This document shows, in pieces, positions 43,367 through 50,673 of a stretch of DNA of 64,000 nucleotides (position 1 is its first letter; each line of letters begins with the position of its first letter). The position numbers were made by a program, and so were the translations under genes. The notes under the pieces were generated by a model that saw only the letters and a list, made by a program, of their open reading frames with translations, was not told the DNA's origin and did no database searches. The DNA is from VRUE01 sp963702955 (GTDB taxonomy: Bacteria; Actinomycetota; Thermoleophilia; Solirubrobacterales; 70-9), in the NCBI GenBank assembly GCA_963702955.1, contig OY969774.1, forward strand, positions 310,001 through 374,000, written 5' to 3'.

Positions 43367-44094
43367 GCCCCGACAACCCGTTCCCGACCGCGCGGTACCG
43401 CCGCGACCCGTTCGCGGTCGCGGCGCTGCTCGTCGCCCTGGTCGCCCTGGTCTTCTCGATGGGCGGCGAGGCGCCTGCCCAGCGCAAGGCCGCGGACGGT
43501 CACAAGCAAGGCGCCAAGAGCCTCGGCCGCAAGCTGGCGGGGCTCAGGGTCCGGTGCCCGATCTCGAACGCGATCAACCTCGGCAGCTGGTGCCTGGAAT
43601 CGACGCCCCACCAGGTGCCGGTCGAAAAAACCGGCCTGAACAACTACTTCTACGCCGCCCAGACCTGCGTCAGGGAAGGCGGCTGGCTTCCCACCGCGGC
43701 GCAGCTGATCGGAGCGGCGGCCAAGGCGCCGCTCAACAGCACGATCGACGATGATCCCGGCACCTCGAACGTAACCGAATTCCCCAACCCCGGCGAAGGG
43801 ATCAAGGACAAGCGCGAGATGTCCAGCGATCTCTTCACGACGACCGCGGGCTCCGACGCAGCGGGCTCGGAGGGGGTGACCGTGGGCTCGCGGGGCAACG
43901 GCTCCCAGCAGGAACCGGACCCCGTCCCGATGCCGGCCAACCCTTCGCCGACGACCCTCGACTACGTCACCGTCTACGACAACCACAACGCCGGCGGCTT
44001 CGCCGGCGGCGAGCCGGTCGGCAAGGCCGAGGCCTTCCGCTGCGCCTACGCCAAGGACTTCCAGGGGCACTCGAAAGAATCGCGGACGAACTAG
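43363..44094 (+). CDS. Membrane-anchored or exported protein of unknown function
   Basis: 243 residues, starting at the ATG that overlaps the previous stop. One N-terminal hydrophobic helix (FAVAALLVALVALVFSMGG) follows a basic stretch. The following domain has paired cysteines and a pattern, SWCLESTPHQVP ... YFYAAQTCVREGGWLPTAAQ, that recalls the C-type-lectin-like fold of formylglycine-generating-enzyme relatives ('A-x-x-C-x-x-x-G-G-x-L-P-T'). The catalytic residues of that enzyme cannot be checked. It is the last gene of the surface-protein run. Confidence 0.6.
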   Translation: MSPDNPFPTARYRRDPFAVAALLVALVALVFSMGGEAPAQRKAADGHKQGAKSLGRKLAGLRVRCPISNAINLGSWCLESTPHQVPVEKTGLNNYFYAAQTCVREGGWLPTAAQLIGAAAKAPLNSTIDDDPGTSNVTEFPNPGEGIKDKREMSSDLFTTTAGSDAAGSEGVTVGSRGNGSQQEPDPVPMPANPSPTTLDYVTVYDNHNAGGFAGGEPVGKAEAFRCAYAKDFQGHSKESRTN

Positions 44095-44126
44095 CGCGAG
44101 CTCCCGCCTGGCCTGCCGGCCGCCGG

Positions 44127-44420
44127 CTACTCGGCGGCGATCAGCGTGTGCCAGGCGGGGAGCAGCGGCAGGTCGTAGAGGTCGATGACGGCGGCTCGCG
44201 CCTTCTCGATCTCCTCCGAGTACCAGTAGCGCTCGAAGTCCGAGCGGCTCTCCCAGGTTGCCGACTGGCAGAAGGCGAGCGGGTCGTCGATCGAGCGGAT
44301 CAGCGACCAGTCCCTGGCGCCGAAGGCCGCCATCCGCTCCACCGCCGGTTCCCAGAGGTCGAGCCAGCGATCGGCCCGGAAGGGGGCGATGTGCCAGTCC
44401 AGCGTGCAGATCTCAGCCAT
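44127..44420 (-). CDS. Small protein with antibiotic-biosynthesis-monooxygenase-like fold
   Basis: 97 residues. Pattern and length (TLDWHIAPFRADRWLDLWEP, QSATWESRSDFERYWYSEEI) fit the dimeric alpha/beta-barrel (ABM/Dabb) family. The W-x-S-R-x-D-F segment is where such proteins carry their last helix. It starts two bases after the stop of crotonyl-CoA carboxylase/reductase on the same strand, so it is probably co-transcribed. A role in CoA metabolism is conjecture. Confidence 0.6.
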   Translation of the reverse strand: MAEICTLDWHIAPFRADRWLDLWEPAVERMAAFGARDWSLIRSIDDPLAFCQSATWESRSDFERYWYSEEIEKARAAVIDLYDLPLLPAWHTLIAAE

Positions 44421-44422
44421 CT

Positions 44423-45685
44423 CTACGCTCCCACCTCGGCCCGGATCGCGCCCGGGCCGTCAACATTGCGGCCCTCGTCCTCGGACTCGGCCCCGACCAG
44501 GATCGCGATCTTGCCGAGATGCTTGTTTTCGTGCAGAAGCTGGTGCGCGCCGGGGACGCCCTCGAAGCCCATCGTCTGCCAGAGGACGGGCCGGACCTTG
44601 CCCTCGGCCATCAGCGTGTTGGCCCGCATGCACTCGTAGGCGTTGGCGAAGTGGGAGCCGATGATCTGCTTCTGGCGCATCCACAGGTAGCGCACGTCGA
44701 AGTCGAGCTGGAAGCCCGAGGTGGCGCCGCAGATCACCACTTTGCCGAACGGCTTGACGACGAAGACCGAGGTCGGGAAGGTCGCCTGGCCGACGTGCTC
44801 GAAGACGATGTCGGGGGCGTCGCCGAGGATCTCCTTGACCCGCTTGGCGAAGCCGCGCGAGGCCTTGAAACGCTCCTTGTCCGCGGCCTTGTCGGCGAGG
44901 TTCTCCGGCGTCCGCATCATCTCGCCGAACTCGCGCCGGTTGACGTAGTCGACCGCGCCGAGCTGCTTGACCAGCTCGCCCTTCTCGTCGGAGGAGACGA
45001 CGCCGACCGCGTTGGCGCCGGCCGCCTTGCAGAGCTGGACGGCGAAGACGCCGAGCCCGCCGGCCGCGCCCCAGATCAACACGTTGTGGCCGGGCTGCAG
45101 CTTGCACTGGTCGATCAGCATCCGGTAGGCGGTGAAGTAGGTGAGCCCGTAGGCCGAGGACTCGGCCCAGGAGAGGTTCTGGGGACGGGGGAGCAGCTGC
45201 TGCGCCTGCACCTTGGTGAACTGGGCGAACGAGCCCCAGGTCGTCTCGTAGCCCCAGATCCGCTGGCTCGGCGCCGCCAGCGGGTCGAGCCCGTGCACCT
45301 CGACGTCCTCGTAGGAGGCCTGGTTGCAGTGGACGACGACCTCGTCGCCGGGCTTCCAGCGGCTGACGCCCTCGCCGACCTTCCAGACGATCCCCGAGGC
45401 GTCGGAGCCGCCGATGTGGTGGCCGTACTCCGGGTGGTCGCCGTAGCCGAAGACCGAGACCGGCTTGCCGAGCGCCGCCCAGACGTTGTTGAAGTTGACC
45501 CCGGCGGCCATCACCCGCACGATCACCTCGAAGGCGCCGGGCTCGGGGACCTCGATCTGCTCGAGCTGGAAGGCGTCGTTGGGCTCGCCCTCGCGCTCCT
45601 GGCGGATCACCCATGCCGCCATCGTCTCCGGCAGCATTCCGGGCTCCACGTCCAACTTCGAGACTGCGCTGGTGTCAACGGCCAA
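44423..45685 (-). CDS. ccr: Crotonyl-CoA carboxylase/reductase
   Basis: A 420-residue medium-chain dehydrogenase that reduces crotonyl-CoA with NADPH while adding CO2 to give (2S)-ethylmalonyl-CoA. Segments I recall as typical of Ccr rather than other enoyl reductases are GVNFNNVWAALGKPVSVF, HIGGSDASGIVWKVGEGV, WGYETTWGSFAQF, YGLTYFTAYRML, VLIWGAAGGLGVFAVQLCKA, FEHVGQATFPTSVFVV and WMRQKQIIGSHFAN, whose His aligns with the CO2-site histidine. The start is TTG with AAGGAG upstream. It is the key enzyme of the ethylmalonyl-CoA pathway; the other pathway genes lie 20-35 kb away in the window. Confidence 0.9.
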   Translation of the reverse strand: MAVDTSAVSKLDVEPGMLPETMAAWVIRQEREGEPNDAFQLEQIEVPEPGAFEVIVRVMAAGVNFNNVWAALGKPVSVFGYGDHPEYGHHIGGSDASGIVWKVGEGVSRWKPGDEVVVHCNQASYEDVEVHGLDPLAAPSQRIWGYETTWGSFAQFTKVQAQQLLPRPQNLSWAESSAYGLTYFTAYRMLIDQCKLQPGHNVLIWGAAGGLGVFAVQLCKAAGANAVGVVSSDEKGELVKQLGAVDYVNRREFGEMMRTPENLADKAADKERFKASRGFAKRVKEILGDAPDIVFEHVGQATFPTSVFVVKPFGKVVICGATSGFQLDFDVRYLWMRQKQIIGSHFANAYECMRANTLMAEGKVRPVLWQTMGFEGVPGAHQLLHENKHLGKIAILVGAESEDEGRNVDGPGAIRAEVGA

Positions 45686-45753
45686 ACCGGCTCCTTCGGG
45701 GTCGCTTACGGGGCGGGCGCCAATCCTAATTCAGAGTGGCCGGCCGCCGCGCC

Positions 45754-46932
45754 TCAGGCGGCGTCGGCCTCGCGCTCGCGCAGCTCCGGCGCCGAGATCT
45801 CCCGCACCGTCAACTCCACCGGTTCGGGCGGCTCGATCTCCTTGCCCGGGGCGATCCCGAGGTCCTCGACCTTGCGCAGCTGTGGCAGCAGCCTCGCCTC
45901 CATTGAGCCGACGGCGGTGTCGTAGGCGCCGACGGCGGTGGTCAGACCCCTGCCGACCTTGTCGAAGTCGCTGAGGAACTTGGCGAAGCGGCCGTGCAGG
46001 GTGGTCGCGGCGTCGGCGATCTCGGCCGCCTCGGCGACCATCCGCTCCTGCCGCCAGCCCAGCTCCATCGTCCGCAGCAGGCCGATCAGCGAGGTCGGGC
46101 TGACGACCAGCACGTTGCGCTCCAGCGCGTAGTCGAACAGGGTCGGGTCGGCCGCGAAGGCGGCGTGCATCGCCGGCTCGTTGGGGATGAAGCAGATCAC
46201 CAGGTCGGGCGTCTCGCCGGCCTTGAACTGGCCCTGGTAGTCCTTCGAGCTGAGGCTGCGGATGTGCTCGCGCGCCTGCCGGGCGTGGCGCTCGAGCTGC
46301 GTCAGGCGGTCGGCTTCGACCTCCGCCTCCTGAGCGTCGAGGAAGGCGTCGAGCGGGACCTTGGAGTCGGCGACGAAGGCCCGCCCCTCGGGCAGCAGGA
46401 AGCGCGCGTCCGGCCGCAGCCTGCCGTCGTCGGTGTGGAGGGTCTCCTGCAGCTCGAAGTCAACGTGCTCGGTCATGCCGGCGATCTCGACGCAGCGGCG
46501 CAGTTGCAGCTCGCCCCACTGGCCGCGCGTCTGCGGCTGGCGCAGGGCCTTCTTCAGCCCCGCGGTCTCGGAGTTGAGGTTGCCGACCGTCTGCCCCATC
46601 TGCTCGAGCAGGGTGCGGGTCTGCAGGTCGGCCTCGCCGCGGCGCTGGACCTCCTTCTCGATCTTCTCCTGCCCCTTGGAGATCCTCTCGGCGAGCGCCT
46701 TGATCTCCGCCTGGCGCCTGTCGAGCGTCGCCTCGGCGGTCTTCGCGTCGACCTTGCGCGACTCCTCGTTGACCCGCAGCAGGTCGGCCATCGTCTGCGA
46801 GGCGACCTGCGAGGCCGCCTCGCGGATCGCCGGGCCGAGGTCGGGCGCCTCCTGCGCGCGCGGGCGTGAGAGCAGCGCGTAGACGAGCCCGGCGGCGAGC
46901 AGCACGGCGACTATGGCCAGGAAGACAGTCAC
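45754..46932 (-). CDS. rmuC: DNA recombination protein RmuC
   Basis: About 392 residues from a GTG; a longer frame adds 24 poorly supported residues. One N-terminal membrane helix (VFLAIVAVLLAAGLVYALL) is followed by a long coiled coil (residues 30-130) and the RmuC nuclease-like core: RGQWGELQLRRCVEIAGM, RPDARFLLPEGRAFVADSKV, DLVICFIPNEPAMHAAF and VVSPTSLIGLLRT. RmuC proteins limit inversion between short inverted repeats. Here the gene sits immediately next to an unusual inverted-repeat RNA locus. Confidence 0.9.
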   Translation of the reverse strand: MTVFLAIVAVLLAAGLVYALLSRPRAQEAPDLGPAIREAASQVASQTMADLLRVNEESRKVDAKTAEATLDRRQAEIKALAERISKGQEKIEKEVQRRGEADLQTRTLLEQMGQTVGNLNSETAGLKKALRQPQTRGQWGELQLRRCVEIAGMTEHVDFELQETLHTDDGRLRPDARFLLPEGRAFVADSKVPLDAFLDAQEAEVEADRLTQLERHARQAREHIRSLSSKDYQGQFKAGETPDLVICFIPNEPAMHAAFAADPTLFDYALERNVLVVSPTSLIGLLRTMELGWRQERMVAEAAEIADAATTLHGRFAKFLSDFDKVGRGLTTAVGAYDTAVGSMEARLLPQLRKVEDLGIAPGKEIEPPEPVELTVREISAPELREREADAA

Positions 46933-47006
46933 CCGATGATCGTGACGGATGCGGCAGACGCCACCAAGGCGACGCTTGGTGGCGATTTTCAGCCTGGAAA
47001 GCAAAC

Positions 47007-47024
47007 GACCCGCCGGAGCGGGTC
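47007..47024 (-). terminator. Hairpin terminator downstream of the tRNA-like element
   Basis: GACCCGC-TCCG-GCGGGTC (7-bp stem, tetraloop) is followed on the minus strand by GTTTGCTTTCC. It would end minus-strand transcription from the tRNA-like locus before rmuC. Confidence 0.5.
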
Positions 47025-47031
47025 GAGCCTG

Positions 47032-47067
47032 TTGAAGCGGGAACCACCCCGCGAGCGACTGACAATC
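47032..47067 (+). repeat. Inverted partial copy of the tRNA-like element
   Basis: TTGAAGC, 16 bases, then GCGACTGACAATC on the plus strand matches TTGAAGC, 17 bases, then the same 13-mer on the minus strand at 47215-47179. The region between the two words also contains a GCGGG-AACCAC-CCCGC hairpin (47037-47052). A transcript covering both copies could pair them with each other. Confidence 0.65.
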
Positions 47068-47128
47068 ACCGTGAGACTAGCACTATGAGCCGCTCCAGAC
47101 CCCCCCTCGCTGCGGCTTTGGCCATATG

Positions 47129-47221
47129 CGGAGGGCACCGGACTCGAACCGGATCCCACTGGTAAGGCGGGACGTTGCGATTGTCAGTCGCCCGCAGCAA
47201 GCCTGTCTGCTTCAACCCTCC
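47129..47221 (-). tRNA. tRNA-like element with long variable arm (identity unclear)
   Basis: On the minus strand 93 bases fold like a type II tRNA. There is an acceptor stem GGAGGG with CCCTCC, a T arm CCGG-TTCGAGT-CCGG, an anticodon-like GCGA-CTGACAA-TCGC hairpin, and a putative variable arm TCCCGC/GTGGGA with a 7-base loop. The loop CTGACAA would give anticodon GAC (Val), yet valine tRNAs have short variable arms. The D arm (AGCA/TGCT) and some junction lengths are non-standard, T49-T65 would mispair, and no CCA is encoded. It may be a degenerate tRNA, an allo-tRNA-like molecule or another structured RNA. Confidence 0.4.
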
Positions 47222-47282
47222 GTAGGAGGTATTCTAGCTTACAGACAGGTAGATGCCTCCCTCGCCTGGCGCCGTAGTCAGG

Positions 47283-47825
47283 TCAGGGCAGCAGGACGTC
47301 GTTCTCGGACGACGATCTGTACGGGCCGACGACGAGGCGGCCCGGCTTGGCGGCGGGGATGTCGGCGGCGGTGACGCGGTAGACGCCGGTCGGCAGGCTG
47401 GTCTGCATGGTGACGTTGCCGCTGGCGACCAGCAGCGGCGAGGTCAGCTCCCTGCCGCGGCCGCGAAGCTCCAGGTGCGATTCGACCGGGGTCAGGTTGG
47501 CGGCGACGAGGGTGACGTCGAGCGGCGCCCTGGAATGGACCTGGGGCTGGCCGGCGTGCTGGTTCTGCGGAAGCTGCTGGGTCGGTTCCGGCCCGATCGC
47601 GATCCGGCCCGGCTGCACCCGGACCCGATCTTCGCTGACCGTGACGCTGACTCTGGTCGGCGGTTGCGGGCGCGCTTCGACGGTTCGTTCTTCGGCCCCG
47701 CAGCCGGCGACCGCGAGGGCCAGCAGGGCCACGGCGCCGGCCGGCAGCGCGGCCGTCGGGCGCTTTATTTGACCTCTGGTCAAGAAACGCGCCCGGGCGC
47801 GTGAAATCGGACGTCCGCTCCCCAT
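47283..47825 (-). CDS. Lipoprotein of unknown function
   Basis: Up to 180 residues. A hydrophobic leader ending LLALAVAGC is a lipoprotein signal with the lipidated cysteine. The mature part is short and beta-rich (TRVSVTVSEDRVRVQPGRIA, TGVYRVTAADIPAAKPG) with a strand pattern like small cupredoxin- or Ig-type domains. The start is uncertain: a TTG at 47783, within a palindrome, gives a more typical 28-residue leader than the upstream start at 47825. Confidence 0.6.
   Translation of the reverse strand: MGSGRPISRARARFLTRGQIKRPTAALPAGAVALLALAVAGCGAEERTVEARPQPPTRVSVTVSEDRVRVQPGRIAIGPEPTQQLPQNQHAGQPQVHSRAPLDVTLVAANLTPVESHLELRGRGRELTSPLLVASGNVTMQTSLPTGVYRVTAADIPAAKPGRLVVGPYRSSSENDVLLP
47769..47783. 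promoter_or_regulatory. Palindrome at the lipoprotein gene start
   Basis: TTGACCTCTGGTCAA is a perfect 6-base-arm inverted repeat. Its minus-strand TTG could be the start codon, so it may be an operator overlapping the start. Confidence 0.3.
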
Positions 47826-47837
47826 CGACAGCGGAAT

Positions 47838-48791
47838 CTAGCCGAACGGCAGGTCGATCACGCGAGCCGTAACGCCGTCTTCACCTACGGCGAGCTCGGT
47901 GCCGGGCTCCGCCTCGCGGCGGACGATCGCCAGGGCGATCGGCCCGCGGGCGGGGGAGACGCAGGCGCTGCCGACTCGCCCGACCTCCTTCTCGCCGAGC
48001 CGCAAAGGCGCCCCCGCGGCGGCCGGGGCGCTCAGCTCGAGACCCCGCAACCGGCGGTTCGGGCGACCCTTGTAGTGGAGCCGGGCGACCGGCTCCTGGC
48101 CGATGTAGCAGCCCTTCTCGAAGTCAACGGCGCGCTCGACGATGCCGGCCTCGGCGGGCATCGTCTCGGCGCTCATCTCGGCGCCGAAGCGCGGCGTTCC
48201 GGCCTCGATCCTCAGCACCTCGGCCGCCTCGGGGGCGACCTCGGCGGCGCCGGCGTCGAGCAGCGCCTCGCGCAGGCGGTCGGCATCGTCGGCGGCGGCG
48301 ATCAGGTCGATCCCGTCCGCGGTCCCGACGGCCAGGCACTCGACGCCGCCGACGCTCGCAGCCTCGCTCGCGTGCTCCGGCAGCGGCGGGGCGGCGGCTA
48401 TCTCGGCGCTGCGCGGCCCGATCAGCGAGAGGATCGCCCGCTCCGCGGTCAGATCGGCGACCTCGACCTCGCGGCCGATCTTGTACGTCGTCAGGTGGCG
48501 GCGGACGGCGTCCAGCGCCTCCGGCTCGGTGTCGATCCAGATCTCGTCGGCGGCCGTGCGCAGGACCCGCATGTCGCCCTGCATGTGTCCCTTGCGGTCG
48601 AGCAGCGCCGCGTAGCAGCCCTCGCCGGGGGCGAGGCCCTCGACGTCGTTAGTCAGCTGTCCCTGCAGGAACTCGGCCGCATCCGGGCCGCTCGCCGCCA
48701 GCTTGCCGCGCTCGGAGCGGTCGAGCAGGCCGCACTCCTCGCGCAGCTGCCGGTACTGGGCGTCCAGCTCGACTGTCGTCGCCTTGGCCAT
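47838..48791 (-). CDS. ygfZ: YgfZ/GcvT-type folate-binding protein
   Basis: 317 residues of the aminomethyltransferase fold. The signature KGCYIGQEPVARLHYKGRPN contains the conserved YgfZ cysteine motif. Also visible are the GPDAAEFLQGQLTNDVEGL opening and the GRVGSACVSP C-terminal barrel. YgfZ-type proteins support iron-sulfur cluster assembly or repair on certain enzymes with folate as cofactor. Radical SAM FbiC in the same window is a plausible client type. It diverges from mntR across a region with a large hairpin. Confidence 0.85.
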   Translation of the reverse strand: MAKATTVELDAQYRQLREECGLLDRSERGKLAASGPDAAEFLQGQLTNDVEGLAPGEGCYAALLDRKGHMQGDMRVLRTAADEIWIDTEPEALDAVRRHLTTYKIGREVEVADLTAERAILSLIGPRSAEIAAAPPLPEHASEAASVGGVECLAVGTADGIDLIAAADDADRLREALLDAGAAEVAPEAAEVLRIEAGTPRFGAEMSAETMPAEAGIVERAVDFEKGCYIGQEPVARLHYKGRPNRRLRGLELSAPAAAGAPLRLGEKEVGRVGSACVSPARGPIALAIVRREAEPGTELAVGEDGVTARVIDLPFG

Positions 48792-48837
48792 GTCCCCGAT
48801 TCTAGGTGCAGGCCCTCGCCACCTCCTCCGGCCCGAT

Positions 48838-48873
48838 GAAGCATTTGGGGGTCTATAGGCCCCCGAATGCTTC
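48838..48873. repeat. Intergenic hairpin, ATTTGGGG family
   Basis: A 14-bp stem (GAAGCATTTGGGGG with CCCCCGAATGCTTC, one G-T wobble) encloses TCTATAGG. A second hairpin with the same GNATTTGGGG core occurs at 56565-56602, suggesting a dispersed palindromic repeat. It lies between divergent genes, so it is not simply a terminator. Confidence 0.6.
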
Positions 48874-48896
48874 AGAGACGGGGAGGACGCGCCGGA

Positions 48897-48931
48897 TTTA
48901 GATGTGCCAAAATTATTTAGACGTGTCTAAA
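48897..48931 (+). promoter_or_regulatory. Tandem MntR/DtxR-type operator sites
   Basis: TTTAGACGTGTCTAAA (48916-48931) has perfect 7-base arms, and a degenerate copy, TTTAGATGTGCCAAAA, begins 19 bases earlier at 48897. They overlie both candidate start codons of the regulator gene, consistent with tight autoregulation by metal-bound repressor. Confidence 0.65.
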
Positions 48932-49369
48932 CCGACGGAGGCGATCGAGGACTACGCGAAGGCGATCTACGCCCTCTCCCGCGACCGCGAGGGCCCGGTC
49001 CTCAACGGCGAGGTGGCGGACCGGCTCGGCGTCACGCCGGCGACCGCTACCTCGATGCTGAAGCGGCTCGGCGAGCTGGGCCTGGTCGATTACCTGCCCT
49101 ACCGCGGCGCCACCCTGACCCCGGCCGGCGAGCGCGTCGCGCTGGAGACGATCCGCCACCACCGGTTGATCGAGGCCTACCTCTCGGAGGCCCTGGGCAT
49201 GCCCGACGACATGGTCCACGCCGAGGCCGAGGTGCTCGAGCACCACATCTCCGAGGAGCTGGAGCGGCTGATCGCCGAGAAGCTCGGCGAGCCCAGTCAC
49301 GACCCGCACGGGACGCCGATCCCCGGCCCCGACCTGCAGCTGCCGCTCGAGGAGCGCATCGCGGAGTGA
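48923..49369 (+). CDS. mntR: DtxR-family manganese-responsive regulator (MntR-like)
   Basis: About 148 residues from the GTG, or 155 from an ATG at 48902; both lie within the operators. The winged helix is EAIEDYAKAIYALS followed by GVTPATATSMLKRLGELGLV, and the dimerisation/metal domain has MVHAEAEVLEHHISEELERL, whose E-x2-E-H matches the MntR metal ligands, plus the Asp of IEDY. There is no C-terminal SH3 domain, so it is MntR-sized rather than IdeR-sized. It shares its stop with the start of the NRAMP transporter gene (GTGA), making a manganese-homeostasis operon. Confidence 0.82.
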   Translation: MSKPTEAIEDYAKAIYALSRDREGPVLNGEVADRLGVTPATATSMLKRLGELGLVDYLPYRGATLTPAGERVALETIRHHRLIEAYLSEALGMPDDMVHAEAEVLEHHISEELERLIAEKLGEPSHDPHGTPIPGPDLQLPLEERIAE

Positions 49370-50673
49370 AGCCGCCGCCCGGCGCCGAGGCCCCCACCGT
49401 CGAGGACGTGCTCCCCGGCGAGGCGGCTGTCGCCGCCGCCGCGCGGCGCTCGCTTGACGGAGACGCTCGGGGGCTGGGGCGCATCTGGCCGTTCCTCGGC
49501 CCGGCCTTCATCGCCGCCGTCGCCTACATCGACCCCGGCAACTTCGCCACCAACATCGCCGGCGGCTCCAAGTTCGGCTACCTGCTGCTGTGGGTCGTGC
49601 TGGCGGCGAACCTGGTCGCGATGCTGGTCCAGACCCAGTCGGCGAAGCTCGGCATCGCCACCGGGGAAAACCTCGCCGAGCTGTGCCGCAGGTGCTTTCC
49701 CCGCCTCCGCATCGGCCTCTGGCTGCAGGCCGAGTTGGTGGCGATGGCCTGCGACATCGCCGAGGTGGTCGGCGCCGCCCTCGGGCTCAACCTGCTCTTC
49801 GGGATCCCGCTCTTCCCGGCCGGCGTGCTCGCCGGCGCCGGCGCCTTCGCGATCCTCGCCCTGCAGCAGAAGGGCTTTCGCCGCCTGGAGGCGGGGATCA
49901 GCGTCCTGGTCGGCGTCGTCGTCGCCTCCTTCGTGGTCGAGCTCTTCCACGCCAAGCCGGCGGCCGGGGAAGTCGCCAAGCACCTGGTCCTGCCCGGCTT
50001 CGAAGGGACCGACAGCATCCTGCTCGCCACCGGGATCATCGGCGCGACCGTGATGCCCCACGTCATCTACCTGCACTCGGCGCTGACGCAGAGGCGCGTG
50101 GTCGGCCGCGACGACGAAGAGCGGCGGAAGATCTTCGGCTTCGAGAAGGTCAACGTGGTGATCGCCCTTTCCCTGGCCGGCCTCGTCAACCTCTCGATGA
50201 TGATGGTCGCCGCCGCGCTCTTCCACGGCAGCGGACTGACCGGCATCGACACGATCGAAGGCGCCTCCGAAGCGCTGAAGACGCTGGTCTCCGGCAACGC
50301 CGCGACGGTCTTCGGCATCGCCCTGCTCGCCTCCGGCTTCGCCTCCTCCTCGGTCGGCACGATGGCCGGCCAGGTGGTGATGCAGGGCTTCATCCGCCGC
50401 CAGATCCCGCTCTTCGCCCGCCGCGCCCTGACCCTCGCCCCGGCGCTGATCATCCTCGCGATCGGCGCCAACCCGACCGACGCCCTCGTGCTCAGCCAGG
50501 TCGTCCTCTCCTTCGGCATCCCCTTCGCCCTGGTGCCGCTGGTGCTGATCGCGCGGCGGCGCGACGTCATGGGGGCGCTCGCCAACCCGGGCTGGCTGAC
50601 CGCGCTCGCCGGAACGCTGGCGGCGCTGATCATCGGGCTGAACGTCTTCCTGATCGCCGACCTGTTCCTCTAG
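49366..50673 (+). CDS. mntH: NRAMP divalent metal (Mn2+/Fe2+) transporter
   Basis: 435 residues, about eleven membrane helices. Helix 1 carries the metal-binding motif AYIDPGNFATNIAGGS, and helix 6 the matching ATVMPHVIYLHSALTQRR with the Met/His region of NRAMP proton-coupled transporters. The GTG start overlaps the mntR stop. Co-transcription with the MntR-like regulator and its operator argues for manganese uptake. Confidence 0.92.
   Translation: MKPPPGAEAPTVEDVLPGEAAVAAAARRSLDGDARGLGRIWPFLGPAFIAAVAYIDPGNFATNIAGGSKFGYLLLWVVLAANLVAMLVQTQSAKLGIATGENLAELCRRCFPRLRIGLWLQAELVAMACDIAEVVGAALGLNLLFGIPLFPAGVLAGAGAFAILALQQKGFRRLEAGISVLVGVVVASFVVELFHAKPAAGEVAKHLVLPGFEGTDSILLATGIIGATVMPHVIYLHSALTQRRVVGRDDEERRKIFGFEKVNVVIALSLAGLVNLSMMMVAAALFHGSGLTGIDTIEGASEALKTLVSGNAATVFGIALLASGFASSSVGTMAGQVVMQGFIRRQIPLFARRALTLAPALIILAIGANPTDALVLSQVVLSFGIPFALVPLVLIARRRDVMGALANPGWLTALAGTLAALIIGLNVFLIADLFL

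Noticed and set aside
44423..45685. Ordinary quinone oxidoreductase / zinc alcohol dehydrogenase
   Set aside because: The GSDASGIVWKVG, WGYETTWGSFAQF and GSHFAN segments are specific to crotonyl-CoA carboxylase/reductase as I know it, and zinc ligands are absent.
47129..47221. Selenocysteine tRNA (selC)
   Set aside because: Length fits, but the anticodon loop is CTGACAA rather than one with TCA, and no 8-bp acceptor stem or 6-bp D stem is formed.
47007..47221. T-box riboswitch for rmuC
   Set aside because: A GGGGTGGTTCCCGC segment and terminator are T-box-like, but I see no stem I or specifier loop, and rmuC is not an amino-acid or synthetase gene; kept only as a note in the RNA finding.
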